Shown here piece by piece: positions 44,711 through 56,020 of a stretch of 64,000 nucleotides of DNA. Positions within the stretch are counted from its first letter, which is position 1. The number at the start of each line of letters is the position of its first letter. A program made the translations under genes and the position numbers. Source of the DNA: Aphelocoma coerulescens (lineage: Eukaryota; Chordata; Aves; Passeriformes; Corvidae); the NCBI RefSeq assembly GCF_041296385.1, contig NC_091013.1, positions 30,265,001 through 30,329,000 on the forward strand. Direction: 5' to 3'. A model generated the notes under the pieces. The model saw only the letters and a list, made by a program, of their open reading frames with translations. It ran no database searches and was not told the origin of the DNA.

Positions 44711-46660
44711 CGAGATCTGAGGTGACTGAGGTTTGTTTGCTTGCTCGCTTTTTAAGTACGAACAGCTGCAAAGCACCCTAGTTGAAGAGACCGTGTCACT
44801 GGAAGAGAAGGAGCCCTTCAAGACTCTACGGACGCTGTTGGCAGCACCATCTCGGGGACATCAGCAGATTTATTTGCTTCTTCAGTAGGCTGCTTTGTGT
44901 GCTTGGTTTGAGTTAACCAGACTGTCACGGAGATATTTGGAAGCTTGAACGTACAGGTTTAGTCTCATTTAGTCACTAAGCTTTTATCTACAAATCTAAC
45001 AGCTACTCAGCAGTCCTGACATTTTATAGAGATTACTTAATTCGTGGCTGTTCTGGGAACAGTATGTTCTCTAGATTCTAGTGACACCTAGTTCTCTGCT
45101 TCACTCTCACACCACAGCTGGAGCCAGAGTTTTCAAAGCAGAAGTTCCTCAAACTATTTTGTTAAACACATAATCAAATATGGGCAATTTAAATGCTGTA
45201 CTGCCACTTACTTGTTGACTAACTACTAAACTAGATATTAAGGCAGAGGAAGGCTCTTTCTAACGTTCCTCACAAAGCAGGTAGCAATCATGCCCTTTAG
45301 AACTATCAAGGTAGATGTTCTCATTATGGTTAAAAATATAAAATATAAAATATAAATATAAAAATATAAAATAAAAAATAAAAAATCATAACATTTGCTA
45401 AGCAAATTACAAGTATTCTGCAAAAACTGTGGAGAATAATCCAGGCATGTCCAGTCCCTGTCTGTTTTTTTCATTCTGCTTCTGGTACTTCTTTCATTGC
45501 ATGTTCTGGTGCTATTATATTTACCAAATGGAAACATGTTCAAACATGCTGTCCACTGTTTGGTAGCTGCAGATAAGTAAAGATGAAAGATTACGCCCTG
45601 CTATGCCTGCATATACTGTCTTCCATCAAAACAAGGTATGTAGTGCTATCTGGAGGCACATTGCAACACTTCCAGGCACAAAACTGTTGGGAGGTACACA
45701 GAAAATTAATTCGTTCCTGATTTGGCGAACACAGCAGGATTTATGCAGTCAGCTTGTCTCTCTTTGGTCACCACTTATATCCATATTTAATTTTGGAAAT
45801 GTTTCTCATTAACTCCTAGTGTTAGGTCAAACAATGCAAGATTATGCAAGATTTTGCAAGATTTTTAGTTTCTGTATTTTGCATCGCCAAAAAAATCTGT
45901 GAGCTGAATCTGATTATCATAAAGGCAAGAGAGGTGTCTACTTCACTGCTCTAGAAGCGCTGATTTTTAAAAAATAATGATTTTTTTAAGAATTGTTTTT
46001 GAGTTACACATGGTAGAGGTTCTGCTGTATGCAGTTGTGATGGGTTTTTTCTCCTATATTCATTGTAATACTACTAATAGGGAAAAAATATCTCCAGTAA
46101 AAATGTTTCTGGTATAAAACAGTTAAAATATTATCAAAATGAGCAGGTAAAATGAGAGCTATTCAATCGTTCAACTATTCATTGAATGTGAACCAGAATT
46201 CAGAAAAAAAAAAAGTGTAGTAAAGCTGAAATGGCTGGATTTCATGAAACAGCAAAAATACACTGACCATGGAACTCACAAGACAAAAATTGCAGAAGAA
46301 AACAAAGAAGTGGGTTGTCTGAGGAAAGTGGACATTAATACTAGTCTGCATGAACATTTGGTATAGTCACAGGGACAGTTCAAAGCAGACCAAGAATCAG
46401 CAAATTCACCGAAGATGATGCTAAGCAAAACGTTATCCAAACATCCTCCTTATCAGATCTATGCAGTGAAATCTACTTTTTCTTTTTTTTTTAATCTATG
46501 AGAACATTCAGGAGTATTTTGCCTCATAAATCTCTAAAACAGAATAAGCAGTCATAATTCACGCAAGGAGAGCTCTAATAAAGTTCATCAGTGCCATCTT
46601 TTAAAATTGATTGCAGCAGAGCAATGATCATGGTGTATCTTTCTGCAGCTGAGAAAAAGT
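44711..46660. other. Non-coding stretch
   Basis: No exon recognised. It includes an A/T-rich simple region (AAAATAT repeats) at about 45,330-45,385. Confidence 0.4.
45330..45385. repeat. AAATAT-type simple repeat
   Basis: Irregular runs of AAAATATA and AAAAAT units over about 55 bases. Confidence 0.7.
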
Positions 46661-46669
46661 TCAGATAAG

Positions 46670-46830
46670 GCGATTTCTGTGCAAATTAAGAGACTGGACT
46701 TGAGGATAGCATTTGGTGTATAGCATTTGTACAAAGTGTGTATGCTAAATAAGGTATCACTGAGAAGTCCTTTTTCCATCAGGTGGTGGCACCTGCCTTC
46801 TTTATTTGATAAATGTTATATAGCCAATGA
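46670..46830 (-). pseudogene. Relic of IL-1R family TIR exon 2
   Basis: Plus-strand text 'GGATAGCATTTGGTG' and 'CTGAGAAGTCCTTTTTCCAT' aligns with 'GGATGGCATCTGGTA' and 'CTGAGAAGTCCCCTTTCCAT' in the TIR exon at 59,185-59,561, with about the same spacing (roughly 50 bases). It has multiple substitutions and indels and no continuous frame. It stands left of the relic TIR exon 1, as in the intact minus-strand genes. Confidence 0.65.
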
Positions 46831-47424
46831 AGGGAGCACAGTGTTGGCAATAAATAATTCAATCCTTTTGAGTTATGCTTAGAAGAAAATCAGAGAGACT
46901 TCCCTTAGGGAGGGATGGGATGGAAGTTGCCTAGGATGAATTTAGAACATTGCCTTTCATTACCACAAACCTCTTATTTTCCTACATCATCCAGTAGTTT
47001 TGTACCAGCTTTCAAGATCACTTGTCTTTCTCAATTTACAGAATTGACAACTTTCCCTTTTCACGTATATAATCTCCTTGGGGCATGTGGCTGCATTAGT
47101 TAATTTGTTTGGATCAAGAGAGCACTTGTGTCACAAAATAATCCTGGAGCCCATCAAACGAGTTCCTTTCAGATGAGGCAAAACTTGAACATAAACTCCA
47201 GCTAGCTGGGCAACCTATCAGCAGGGCCTGACAGCAGTTAGTCTGAAATTATGTCTTTTCAAACATGCCTTGTGTGGTCACCAGGTCTTCCACACCAACT
47301 GACTTGAACTGCAAAAATCAGAACAATACTTGCCCTGAGTTTTTTAGGAAAAGTGCCAATGGCAAGCAAACATAGTTGTTAGGGTTTTTTAAGGCAATTA
47401 TACAATTCAGTAATCTCACGTTTT

Positions 47425-47597
47425 ACCTGTGCCTGGTAAATCATCCCTTCTCCATGAGAAGAGACTATAGTCATACTATGTCTCTAAGACAGACAAAAGT
47501 ATATTTAGGGCAAAACTGTGGTTTTTAGCTACAATCATATTTTTTGGGTTTGGCTGCAGTAGGTATTTATCATACAGCTTTCTCATCTGAAACTGGG
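47425..47597 (-). pseudogene. Relic of IL-1R family TIR exon 1
   Basis: On the plus strand 'CCTGGTAAATCATCCCTTC' is identical to part of the TIR exon at 30,543-30,704. The match continues in degraded form ('TCATACTATGTCTCTAAGAC' against 'CCACACTGTCTTTCTAAGAC' of the right gene) and ends with 'TTCTCATCTGAAACT', identical to the acceptor side of the exon at 61,047-61,211. The box-2 region and the donor GT survive, but substitutions destroy the frame. It is the full length of one TIR exon, so this is a dead receptor copy rather than a random match. Confidence 0.8.
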
Positions 47598-47599
47598 CA

Positions 47600-50500
47600 G
47601 GGCAAATTAAAACTTAAACAGAGTTTTAAAGCACTTTATGTATGTTTTTATACCATTTCTACTTTAAGTTTCGTTGCACAGGGTAACTTTGATGAAGACA
47701 TTAAGATTATCATTATACGTACAAATCTTTTAAAGCTACAAGAATAAAAAATATTAAGAAATGTAATTGCCGGTAATTATTTAGATACAGTTAAAGCTGC
47801 ATAAAACATGTATGTATTACATGATTTGAGAACAGAAAAATCTTCTATTGAGGAAGAAGTATTCAAAACCACTGTGATCGGCAGGGTATGCAAAAATTTT
47901 GATTTAGAAAGATTAAGGTCGGGGAGGAAAATTGGAAATTGAAAATATGAAAGTAATGTTGCAGTGTTTCGTTGCATCACCTTAGTCTGTTGTTTTGTTT
48001 CAATATCCTTATTGCCTTCATTGTGGTAACCAGTTGTCATGGTGAGCAGAGAAAGTTGAGCTACACTGCAAAGCCAGAGCTGCAGGGCTAACTGGGAAGC
48101 CATCTAGCAAAAGACGACAGCAGATGCTTGGAGAGGAAGAAGCCAAGGTGTGGCAGTAGTTACTGCCATGGAGAGAACTTGCCAGGGGATTAGCCATGGC
48201 CTTCATATTGATGTTTTCATTAGCCCTGGTACAAAAAAATTGAAGTTTCCCTATGTAATTTACCAATGGCACAATAGTTAGAAGTATGTGACCCTGCAGC
48301 TTGGCTCATAGTGATTTTTACCCACTTACTCGTCCTGCACTCAGAAATCACACCATTTTATTTTCTTTAATTGCAAACACAAAATCATTTGCCATCCAGA
48401 ATCACAGACTAAGGAGAATTGTGGGTCAAGATTCCTATGACTCACAAGTATATCTTTTAAATAAAAAAAAAGGGAATAGCAAATGCTGCCTTAAATCAGG
48501 TGAACTGAGAAGTAACAAAGGCACCTGCAATGCACTGATGCAAGTCTTCACTATAGATTCCAGTGAGAAAGGTGCTCAGACTCCATGGGATATTGATTTA
48601 AATTTGGGTTATTTGAGATAACCTGAGAAGGTAAAAGGAGATAGCACAGATAATCTTACGTCTCTTCTGATGCTGGGAACCCAGAGCTGTGCTCTCTCAG
48701 ACAGACCTCTAGTCAGGGCTTGCCACACCATGCAAATCCCATCTGTGGGGATGTTTGCCAGCACTGAAGGCTTTAGGGTTTTTACAAGGTGCCCTCAGAA
48801 GTAGAAAATTCTGTTCATCATCTTTACTGTCACACAAAAAGATGGTGTATGAAAACAGGCTGTTTCACTTTGAGTTAAGCTGAGATATGCGGGAGGAGCT
48901 GTTGCCAGGTACCAAGTGGGAGCTGCCTAAAGCTTCTCCACACAGGTGAGCTGGCTCCAGCTGTACCTGCAGCATGTGGTACATCCAGCACAGCTCAGGC
49001 CTGCACCCACTTGCATCAGCTCTCCCATGGATCAGTAACTTCTGCATGCCCACACATCTTCTGTTTAGGACCTTGACAACAATCTTCAAGGTACTGGCCC
49101 ACCTTCAGCTGAAATGTTGTGCACTGTCCTGTTAATATATTCACAAATCCCAAGAGACTTCACTGAACTGTGGGCATACTAGGGAAAATGAGACGCTTAC
49201 ATTTCAGGAAAGTTTTAAGTTAATTTGGCTTGTCCAGGTTAAATTGAAGAGAGACTACAACTTCTGCCTGTAAACAATACATCCAGTATATACTCCTTTG
49301 TTAGGATGAAGCATGGCAACTCACAGAGAGATCAATATAACTGGATACCTGAGATAGGAATGAACTAGCCAAAGGGCAGAGGAAGCCCGTTGTTATCCTG
49401 TATTTCCCAAGCTCAGGCCTTCTAGGTGCTACATATACACATTGCACAGGTATCTACAGCCAAGTTTTTGGTCACAGACAAGGAGAAAAAAAATGCATTC
49501 ATAATCAAATACATGTGACACTCACTGTCAGAAAATTGTGCCTATCAGGTCTGAGATGAAGTCCTCTAAAAACTGGAAGGCAGCGTGTTGCCTTACAATT
49601 TAGATGGTAAAAAGATTACATGGAAATTACCTAACAAAATCCTCCATGAGGTTGTCTCCTGCAAGTCTTCACAATTACTGTGTTAAAATGTTCTTAGCAG
49701 TCCTAGGATTGCATACTGCACTTTATCTTATTTATTACACAAGCATAGCCCCTTTCTGCAGGCAGATGATAGGGTCCAATGCCATCTTGCAACAGTTAAA
49801 AATGCAAGGAGTCCTACAACCAACTAACCACAGGAACTTTGAGCTAAACGAGAAAAGGAAAAGAAAGACATAGTGAAAGTATTGCACCAATCACTGCAAC
49901 TTTCAAGCAAATGCAGAGCGGAGAAATGTAGGTCTCTAACTTCCTGAAAGGACTTCTTTGGGCAATTCAGAGACAGTCAAATCTCCACTTGTAGTGGTTT
50001 TTTTTATTATTTAAAACCAGTCAAGAAATTACTCAACCATCTTCATAAGGACTTCATTAAAACAAGTTTCTACCAGATGCCAGCATCTACTAAATTTCCT
50101 CTAACAGAAATCTTTTTGCATTCTCCCCATCAGATATGTCTCCTCTCTGGCATTTCTCCCTTATGATCCACTGCAGTATCATATTTCAATAATATGATTT
50201 CTTGGAAAAATAAGATCATTTGCCTCCTGAAGATGCAAATACAAAATGTTATCTGAGAAAAAAGCACTAGCCTAAAAATATCTACCAAAATAAGTGGGAG
50301 GCAGCACTAGGCTAGAAATTTCAGCAGCAGATAGAAGAGTGACTTTCTGTTTCGCTAACGAACAGGAAAAAAAAAAAAAAAGGCAGGTCTGCAGATGATT
50401 TGTTGTTATTTGTGCCTAGTATAACTATTTAAAAAATATCATTCTATTTGTTTTGGCTGTTAAGTTTGAATATAGCATTGAACAAAAAAAATCCCTAAGA

Positions 50501-52910
50501 GATCTAACAAAATTATTATGGACAAGGGCAGAAAAGGAGGAAGCATTGTTGTGACTAGAAACACCTGAACAGTATTATTTTATATTAAGATAAAGTTTTC
50601 TTGTGAAATACCTTAACTGTGTAGTAGACGAACATTCAAATTATTCCATTACTGAAAAAGGAAAAAAAGAAAAGTAGCCTTTTGACTGGTTAGTACCTCA
50701 TCTGCTGATTAGTTTATCATCTCAATCCAGCTACTAACTTTCCATTATTTCCTTTTTAAGCCAGAAACAAGCAAGCACCAATACCATCACCCTTCAGTGT
50801 TTGAATAATTATCTGTTCTTAGGAGCAACATGGTACTGATACGGCTTCAAGGCTTCTGTAACTCCTGGTGCCTTTTCAGTTGCATGTAAATAATCCAACT
50901 GAAAACATTCCTGTAACATTAAGGAAGGCATTTACAAAGAGCTGGTTTCTGTTATTAATTGTTCAAAGTTTGTAGTCATAGCAGAGGTTTGTTGGAAAAA
51001 ATCCATAACTCTGAAACTGTAACAATATTTATATTTACACTGGTAATCTAGGCAGAACAGAGATTGCTCAGGGAAGGAACAACATCGAGGGCTCCTGGGT
51101 GAATAAAGCAAGAGTTGAAAAGATGGACTGAGAAATGAAGTAGCAGCCTCTGACAGAACAGGTCTTTGTGGAATGGGAAATGAAGGCTGGCAACTTTAAC
51201 TCAGTGTCAGTCAAGGGTTTGCACTGGAACTTCTCTTAATATTTCACCCTCTCAAAGCACTGACCATTTGCATGCTGGGGCTCTGCTACAGTGCATGCTC
51301 ATGACCCCCTCCTGGCTGCAGACTGGGTTTTCTTCCATGGAAAGCCAAAGAAGAGGTTTGAATCCACCTGACATCCCAGTGTGGGTCAGGATACAGCTGT
51401 GCTGTGCTGCTAGACTCAACTGCACTGAAGAATTCACACATCCTGTAATACTGGAGCCACAAACAGCTCACAGAAGTTTTATTTACACTACTGCTCATCC
51501 CCACAAAATTTACCTGCCTGAATTTGCTTTCCTTCCACCCCTGAGGCAATGAAGGTGCTGTGCAGTACTAGGAGGACATCCAAACTGCCCACATTCACAG
51601 CCTTATGAACCACCACATACTGCAACCTGCTTACTCCTCACCACACTTGCCATCCGAGAACTTTTAAATGTTGATATAAGTTCCGAGATAGTGATTTTCA
51701 CCTCAGATTTTCATTTTCCACTCATAACCAACATCACTTGACTAGGAAAGAGTAACTGGTGCCAAGAGCACTGTTGGATAATGCAAAGCTCAGTATGTCA
51801 GAGGATCCACAGTGTAATCATGGAAACCAGATGGAGATCTTGTGATTTGTGTTGCCATGTCATCAGGGAGGCACGTGGAGTGAGGTAGAAGTCACAGGGG
51901 CTCATTCTTCTACCTGATACCCAGGGATATTTTGTACAAACCAAGTACACCTCCTGTGGAGAAATATTCTGTACAATGCGACAACAGAGAATGTAAGGTT
52001 TGACTGCAGCCCCACTCACAGCACTTTGCAAAATACTGATTAATAAGGTATGAAATGTACCCCAATTTCATATCTCAGTGGGGGGATGAGAATTTGACAG
52101 GAAATTTCAGGGACAGGTTGACAGGTTTGTCCTCCTTACCCTCCCCAGAAGGGATATCTTTTGGTAAGTCATGTGTCCTCAGCTATGCTGAGTGTTGACC
52201 CGGGACATTAAGCTTGTGATTGCAATCATATTGTTAGTGCTATATACAGCTATTCTGCTGTAGTCAATGCATTTATCACTGGCAATCCAAAAAAACCATA
52301 GATGTTGCAGTCAATAAATTGTGTTATTGATGAATCCAGCTGTCTCTTCTGAACGTGACTGGACTGACAGTTCATAGACTATTTGTGAACTCGGGATCGG
52401 GCCCATAGTTACATGTTTGCAACAAGCATCAGCTAAAGAGCAGCTGGGTAATATCTGGGTTCCTGGGCTCTGAATTTGAAAGTGAATGTGCTTCTAAACA
52501 CACAAAACTATTAACAAAGTGTTAGTAATTCTATTAAAACTTGGTATTTTAGAAAGGATTGCTATAATTGAAGAAAACCATTTTCTTGGGTGTTTCAATT
52601 CATCTCCTCATGAATACAGAGAATCATCACATCAAACATTTGGATTTAGATAAAGAAATTATAGAAAATCCATGGAATTGTATCACTTTTTTACACAAAG
52701 ACTGAAGACTGACTAATAACTTTTATGTAAATGTTATATCATTTTCCCAAGCAACTATATGTGATTTTCATTAAGCAATTCCCTCCACTCCATTTTCAGT
52801 CATATCAGTGTGAGAAACTGAAAACCTGAAAAAGTTAATGTTTCAAACATATGGCAGAAAAGGAATGTTTCCATGCCAACTAGATTAGGTGCAGTTAAAA
52901 AAAGAGGGTC
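47600..52910. other. Non-coding stretch
   Basis: No intact exon recognised. If the dead receptor copy at 46.7-47.6 kb had more exons, they would lie here; I could not recognise a transmembrane or Ig exon. Frames such as 48,301-48,621 (+) and 51,268-51,552 (+) have no family resemblance. Confidence 0.35.
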
Positions 52911-52911
52911 T

Positions 52912-53276
52912 TGTGGCAGCAGGATATTGCTTTTCTGGGATCAACTTGCTTATCTTGGGTAACTATTTCTAAAAACAAGTTTGAGACAGCATCTTGCATC
53001 TGTCAGGGGAGGGGATTTGAAACCATGAGACCCCCCCAACCTCCTTCTGAAAAGTTCAAGAATAATAAAATGCACATGGGCAAGGACTGGTTTATAAACA
53101 GCAAAACAGAGAGGGGCAGGGTATACACCCATCATCCCTGCACCCACCACCTGCAGGAACCAGACCAGAGACAGCGCTGGAACTCTGGGTGGTGACCCAG
53201 ATCTTTTTTCTCTATTTCACTATCTTTCCTTCTTCCTGTCTTCCTCTTCTTAAAAGTTTAATTCTTTGTTGCCACA
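52912..53276. mobile_element. Possible LTR-like segment with inverted termini
   Basis: Begins TGTGGCAGC and ends TTGTTGCCACA, so the ends form a TGTGGCA/TGCCACA inverted pair of the LTR type. No target duplication, and the AATAAA and TATAAA-like motifs are not in LTR order, so confidence is low. Confidence 0.25.
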
Positions 53277-55013
53277 TGTCGTCCAGAAAAGCTTAATCCA
53301 CAGGCTGTTCAAAAATCGCTGTTGCCACATGTTGTTCAGAAATGTTGAAGTTGCTGCTACAGACCATCCAGTCTATCATAAAGTTTAAATTGTTGCTGCC
53401 TGTACAAAGAAGGCTAATTGATTGCCTCTCTTTCACCATAATTTAGCCCAAGGGTATCCCAGGCGTCAGCTACCTCAGAGTAGGTGGCCCAGGACTGCCC
53501 TCTAGGGATCCACAACCAGTCAGAACAAGATCCTCTCTCAATCTAAGAAACCCTTTGTCTTTAGGCAGATTAAATTTCTAAATGCAATAACAATTAATTA
53601 TTAAAACATAGATAATACAAATAACTTAATTAAAAATCTGTAACATTCCTTCAGGAATACAGAAAATAATTTTGCTGGTAACAATAGCAATCCTTTCCAC
53701 ATTAAAACATGTCTAAAAACCTTTTTTTGTCCCACTTTGCATATCGTAGCTAACTGCTGGTTTTGCCTACAATGTGCTGAGAAGCCTGCTACAAACCCTG
53801 CAGAGCTGAGGCAGTCCATCAAGACAAGGTGTGTGGGAAAGTTCCTGGGGCTCAGTGATGCTCTTCAGATGCACTGAGCTACCTTTCCTTCTAGAGCCAT
53901 TCTAGCCAAGGGAATGATCACTTTATCACCTACATTTGTGCGTTTATATGGACAAAAAAATAAGGTGTCCTTTTAAAATGTAATTCAGAAAGTGAAGAAG
54001 GGCAAAGAAGATAACCTAGCACGTGTAAACCACCATGAAGTGCAAAAGCTTGATATAAGAAGTCACTCTTACTTAAATAACACCTTTGCTTTTTTTACAG
54101 TAGGATGCATTTACAATTTAAGCAGAAGCTGAAAAGAAAATGGATATAGTTTCAATTTAATCACAATGCATTTAAATGATTAAAAATATTTTACACTACT
54201 GTTCATAAAAAACTGGTATTACTATTCATTTCTCCTTCTGTCTAAACATTATAAAATAAATCCCATAATTAAAAATTAGGTAAAGGCAGTCAGATTAATG
54301 TCTCACACCCTGTATCAGTGAATGGGAAATGCATTCTTTTTCATCTCTGAAACACTACTGGTAAGGACACACAATATTCAGGCTTGTCAGTATTGGTATC
54401 ACTTGATCATAATAAAAAATATTATGATAACAAAAGCCAGCAGTATTTCTAAGTGCTAAGACATTTAAATATATTTTGTTACAGCTTGTCACATAATGAA
54501 AACAAAACCATCAAGTAAGCATTTTGGTGTGTCACATTTTTATTATTTCATCCTTATTTCCTAAATAAGGAAACTTTTTGTGAAATCTTTTAGTGAAATC
54601 AGTGCGCAAGGTTAGGGAAGTAGAATTGCATTTAAAATCAAATTCCCTGCTGTCTGTTGTACTAACACAAAACAAGAAATCTTAAAAAAATAATAATTAC
54701 CATTGCCTCCATCCTCCCCTCGCTCTCACATTTTCAGTTTTCTGGTTTCACTACATTTTTTTTCTATCATGTAAGAAACTTCAGACAAAAGGGAAAAAAA
54801 ATCAGGTATAACTTGGAACAAACCACTCTTACCCTCTGAAAACCTGAATCCTGCAGTGAAACCACTCTGCAGAAGAGGCAGGTGCAGACAGAGCACAGCA
54901 CTCCCCTTTGCACTGCTCCATACCTACGCACCGGAGCCACTGTGCAATCAGCATGAGCCTGTCCGAGACTCGAGCTGGGGGGAGGCAAGGACAAGTCAGC
55001 CAGGTTACTTAGA
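53277..55013. other. Non-coding stretch
   Basis: The motif TTGCCACATGT(C/T)GT(C/T)CAGAAA occurs twice about 60 bases apart (53,270 and 53,322). Otherwise nothing recognised. Confidence 0.4.
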
Positions 55014-55014
55014 C

Positions 55015-56020
55015 TCACAGAATCATAGAAATGGTTTGGGTTGGAAGGGGATCTTGAAGATCACCTAGTTCCAAACCCTGTGCCACAGGCACGGATACCT
55101 TCAACTACACCAGGTTGCTCAAAGCTCCATCTAATCCGGCCTTGAACAACTCCAGGGATGGAGCACCCACAACTTCCCTGGGAAATCTATTCCAGTGGCT
55201 CACTGTGGCGTTTAAGTAAAACCTTATAAAGTGAAGGCCTTGTTGCCTTTGTAAAACTATGGCTCAGGCTTGGTACTTCGGCTAGAGAAGGACTGTGAGA
55301 AAAGTCCGTGAGAAGAAAAACAATTCGTTTTTACCCATGAGAATGTAGTATCAACAGAAGCAAGAAAGTTAAACAGTAGGAGAAAAACAGCAACGTATCT
55401 GCACCTGTTATTTTTCTGAATGCTTGAATGCTTATGCTGTAGGTAGCCAATGGTAGCATGTTGTAGTTAGTAATAGCCAATGAGTCTATTGTAGTGGTTT
55501 AGCAGCCAATGAATCTGTAACACGAATGATAACATACAAAAGGTGTATAAAAGAGGCTGCTTTGTTTAATAAACGGCTTTTTGGCCCTTGAAAGAGGCAC
55601 TCTACGGACAGTCGTGACCCCCCCCAACAGAGACAGCTCACCACCGTCACAGTAAAGAATTTCTTCTAATATCTGATCTAAACCTACACTCTTTCAATTT
55701 GAAGCCATTCCCCCTTGTCCCATCACTACGTGCTCTTCTAAAGTCTTGCACTGTCTTTTGTGTAAGTTCTCTTTCAGACCCTGCAAGGCTACAACTCCCT
55801 CAACCTTTCCTCATAGAACAAGTGCTCCACCTCTCTGACCAACTTGGTGGCCTCCTCTGGACTCGCTTCAGGTCAGTGTTGGAGACCCCAGAGCTGGATG
55901 CAGCACTCCAGGTCAGGTCTCACCAGAGGAGAGGGGCAGAATCACCTCTCACCCTGCGGGCCACGTTGCTTTTGATGCAGCCCAGAATACAACTGGTTTC
56001 TGGGCTACACAACCCCTATA
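55015..56020 (-). mobile_element. CR1 LINE 3' portion, split by a solo LTR
   Basis: The left part (55,015-55,203) starts 'TCACAGAATCATAGAAATGG' and runs through 'GCTCAAAGCTCCATC'. The right part resumes at 55,642 with 'CACAGTAAAGAATTTCTTC' and continues through 'CTCCTCTGGACTCGCTTC' to about 56,020. Both are the antisense of avian CR1, so the element is on the minus strand. The missing join is exactly where the LTR at 55,204-55,635 sits. Confidence 0.9.
55204..55635 (+). mobile_element. Solo LTR (class II ERV type) nested in CR1
   Basis: 432 bp from TGTGGCG to GAGACA, flanked by a perfect 6-bp duplication GCTCAC (55,198-55,203 and 55,636-55,641). Removing it and one duplication restores a continuous CR1. 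On the plus strand it has CCAAT motifs (AGCCAATGAG, AGCCAATGAAT), TATA box GTGTATAAAAGAGG at about 55,543 and AATAAACGG at about 55,569. TG...CA ends and a 6-bp duplication fit alpha-/betaretrovirus-like avian ERVs. Confidence 0.9.

Noticed and set aside
47700..47765. Possible relic of a transmembrane exon right of the dead TIR exons
   Set aside because: Only A/T-rich similarity to the intact transmembrane exons; no stretch of the KIFKIDIVLWYR region could be aligned.
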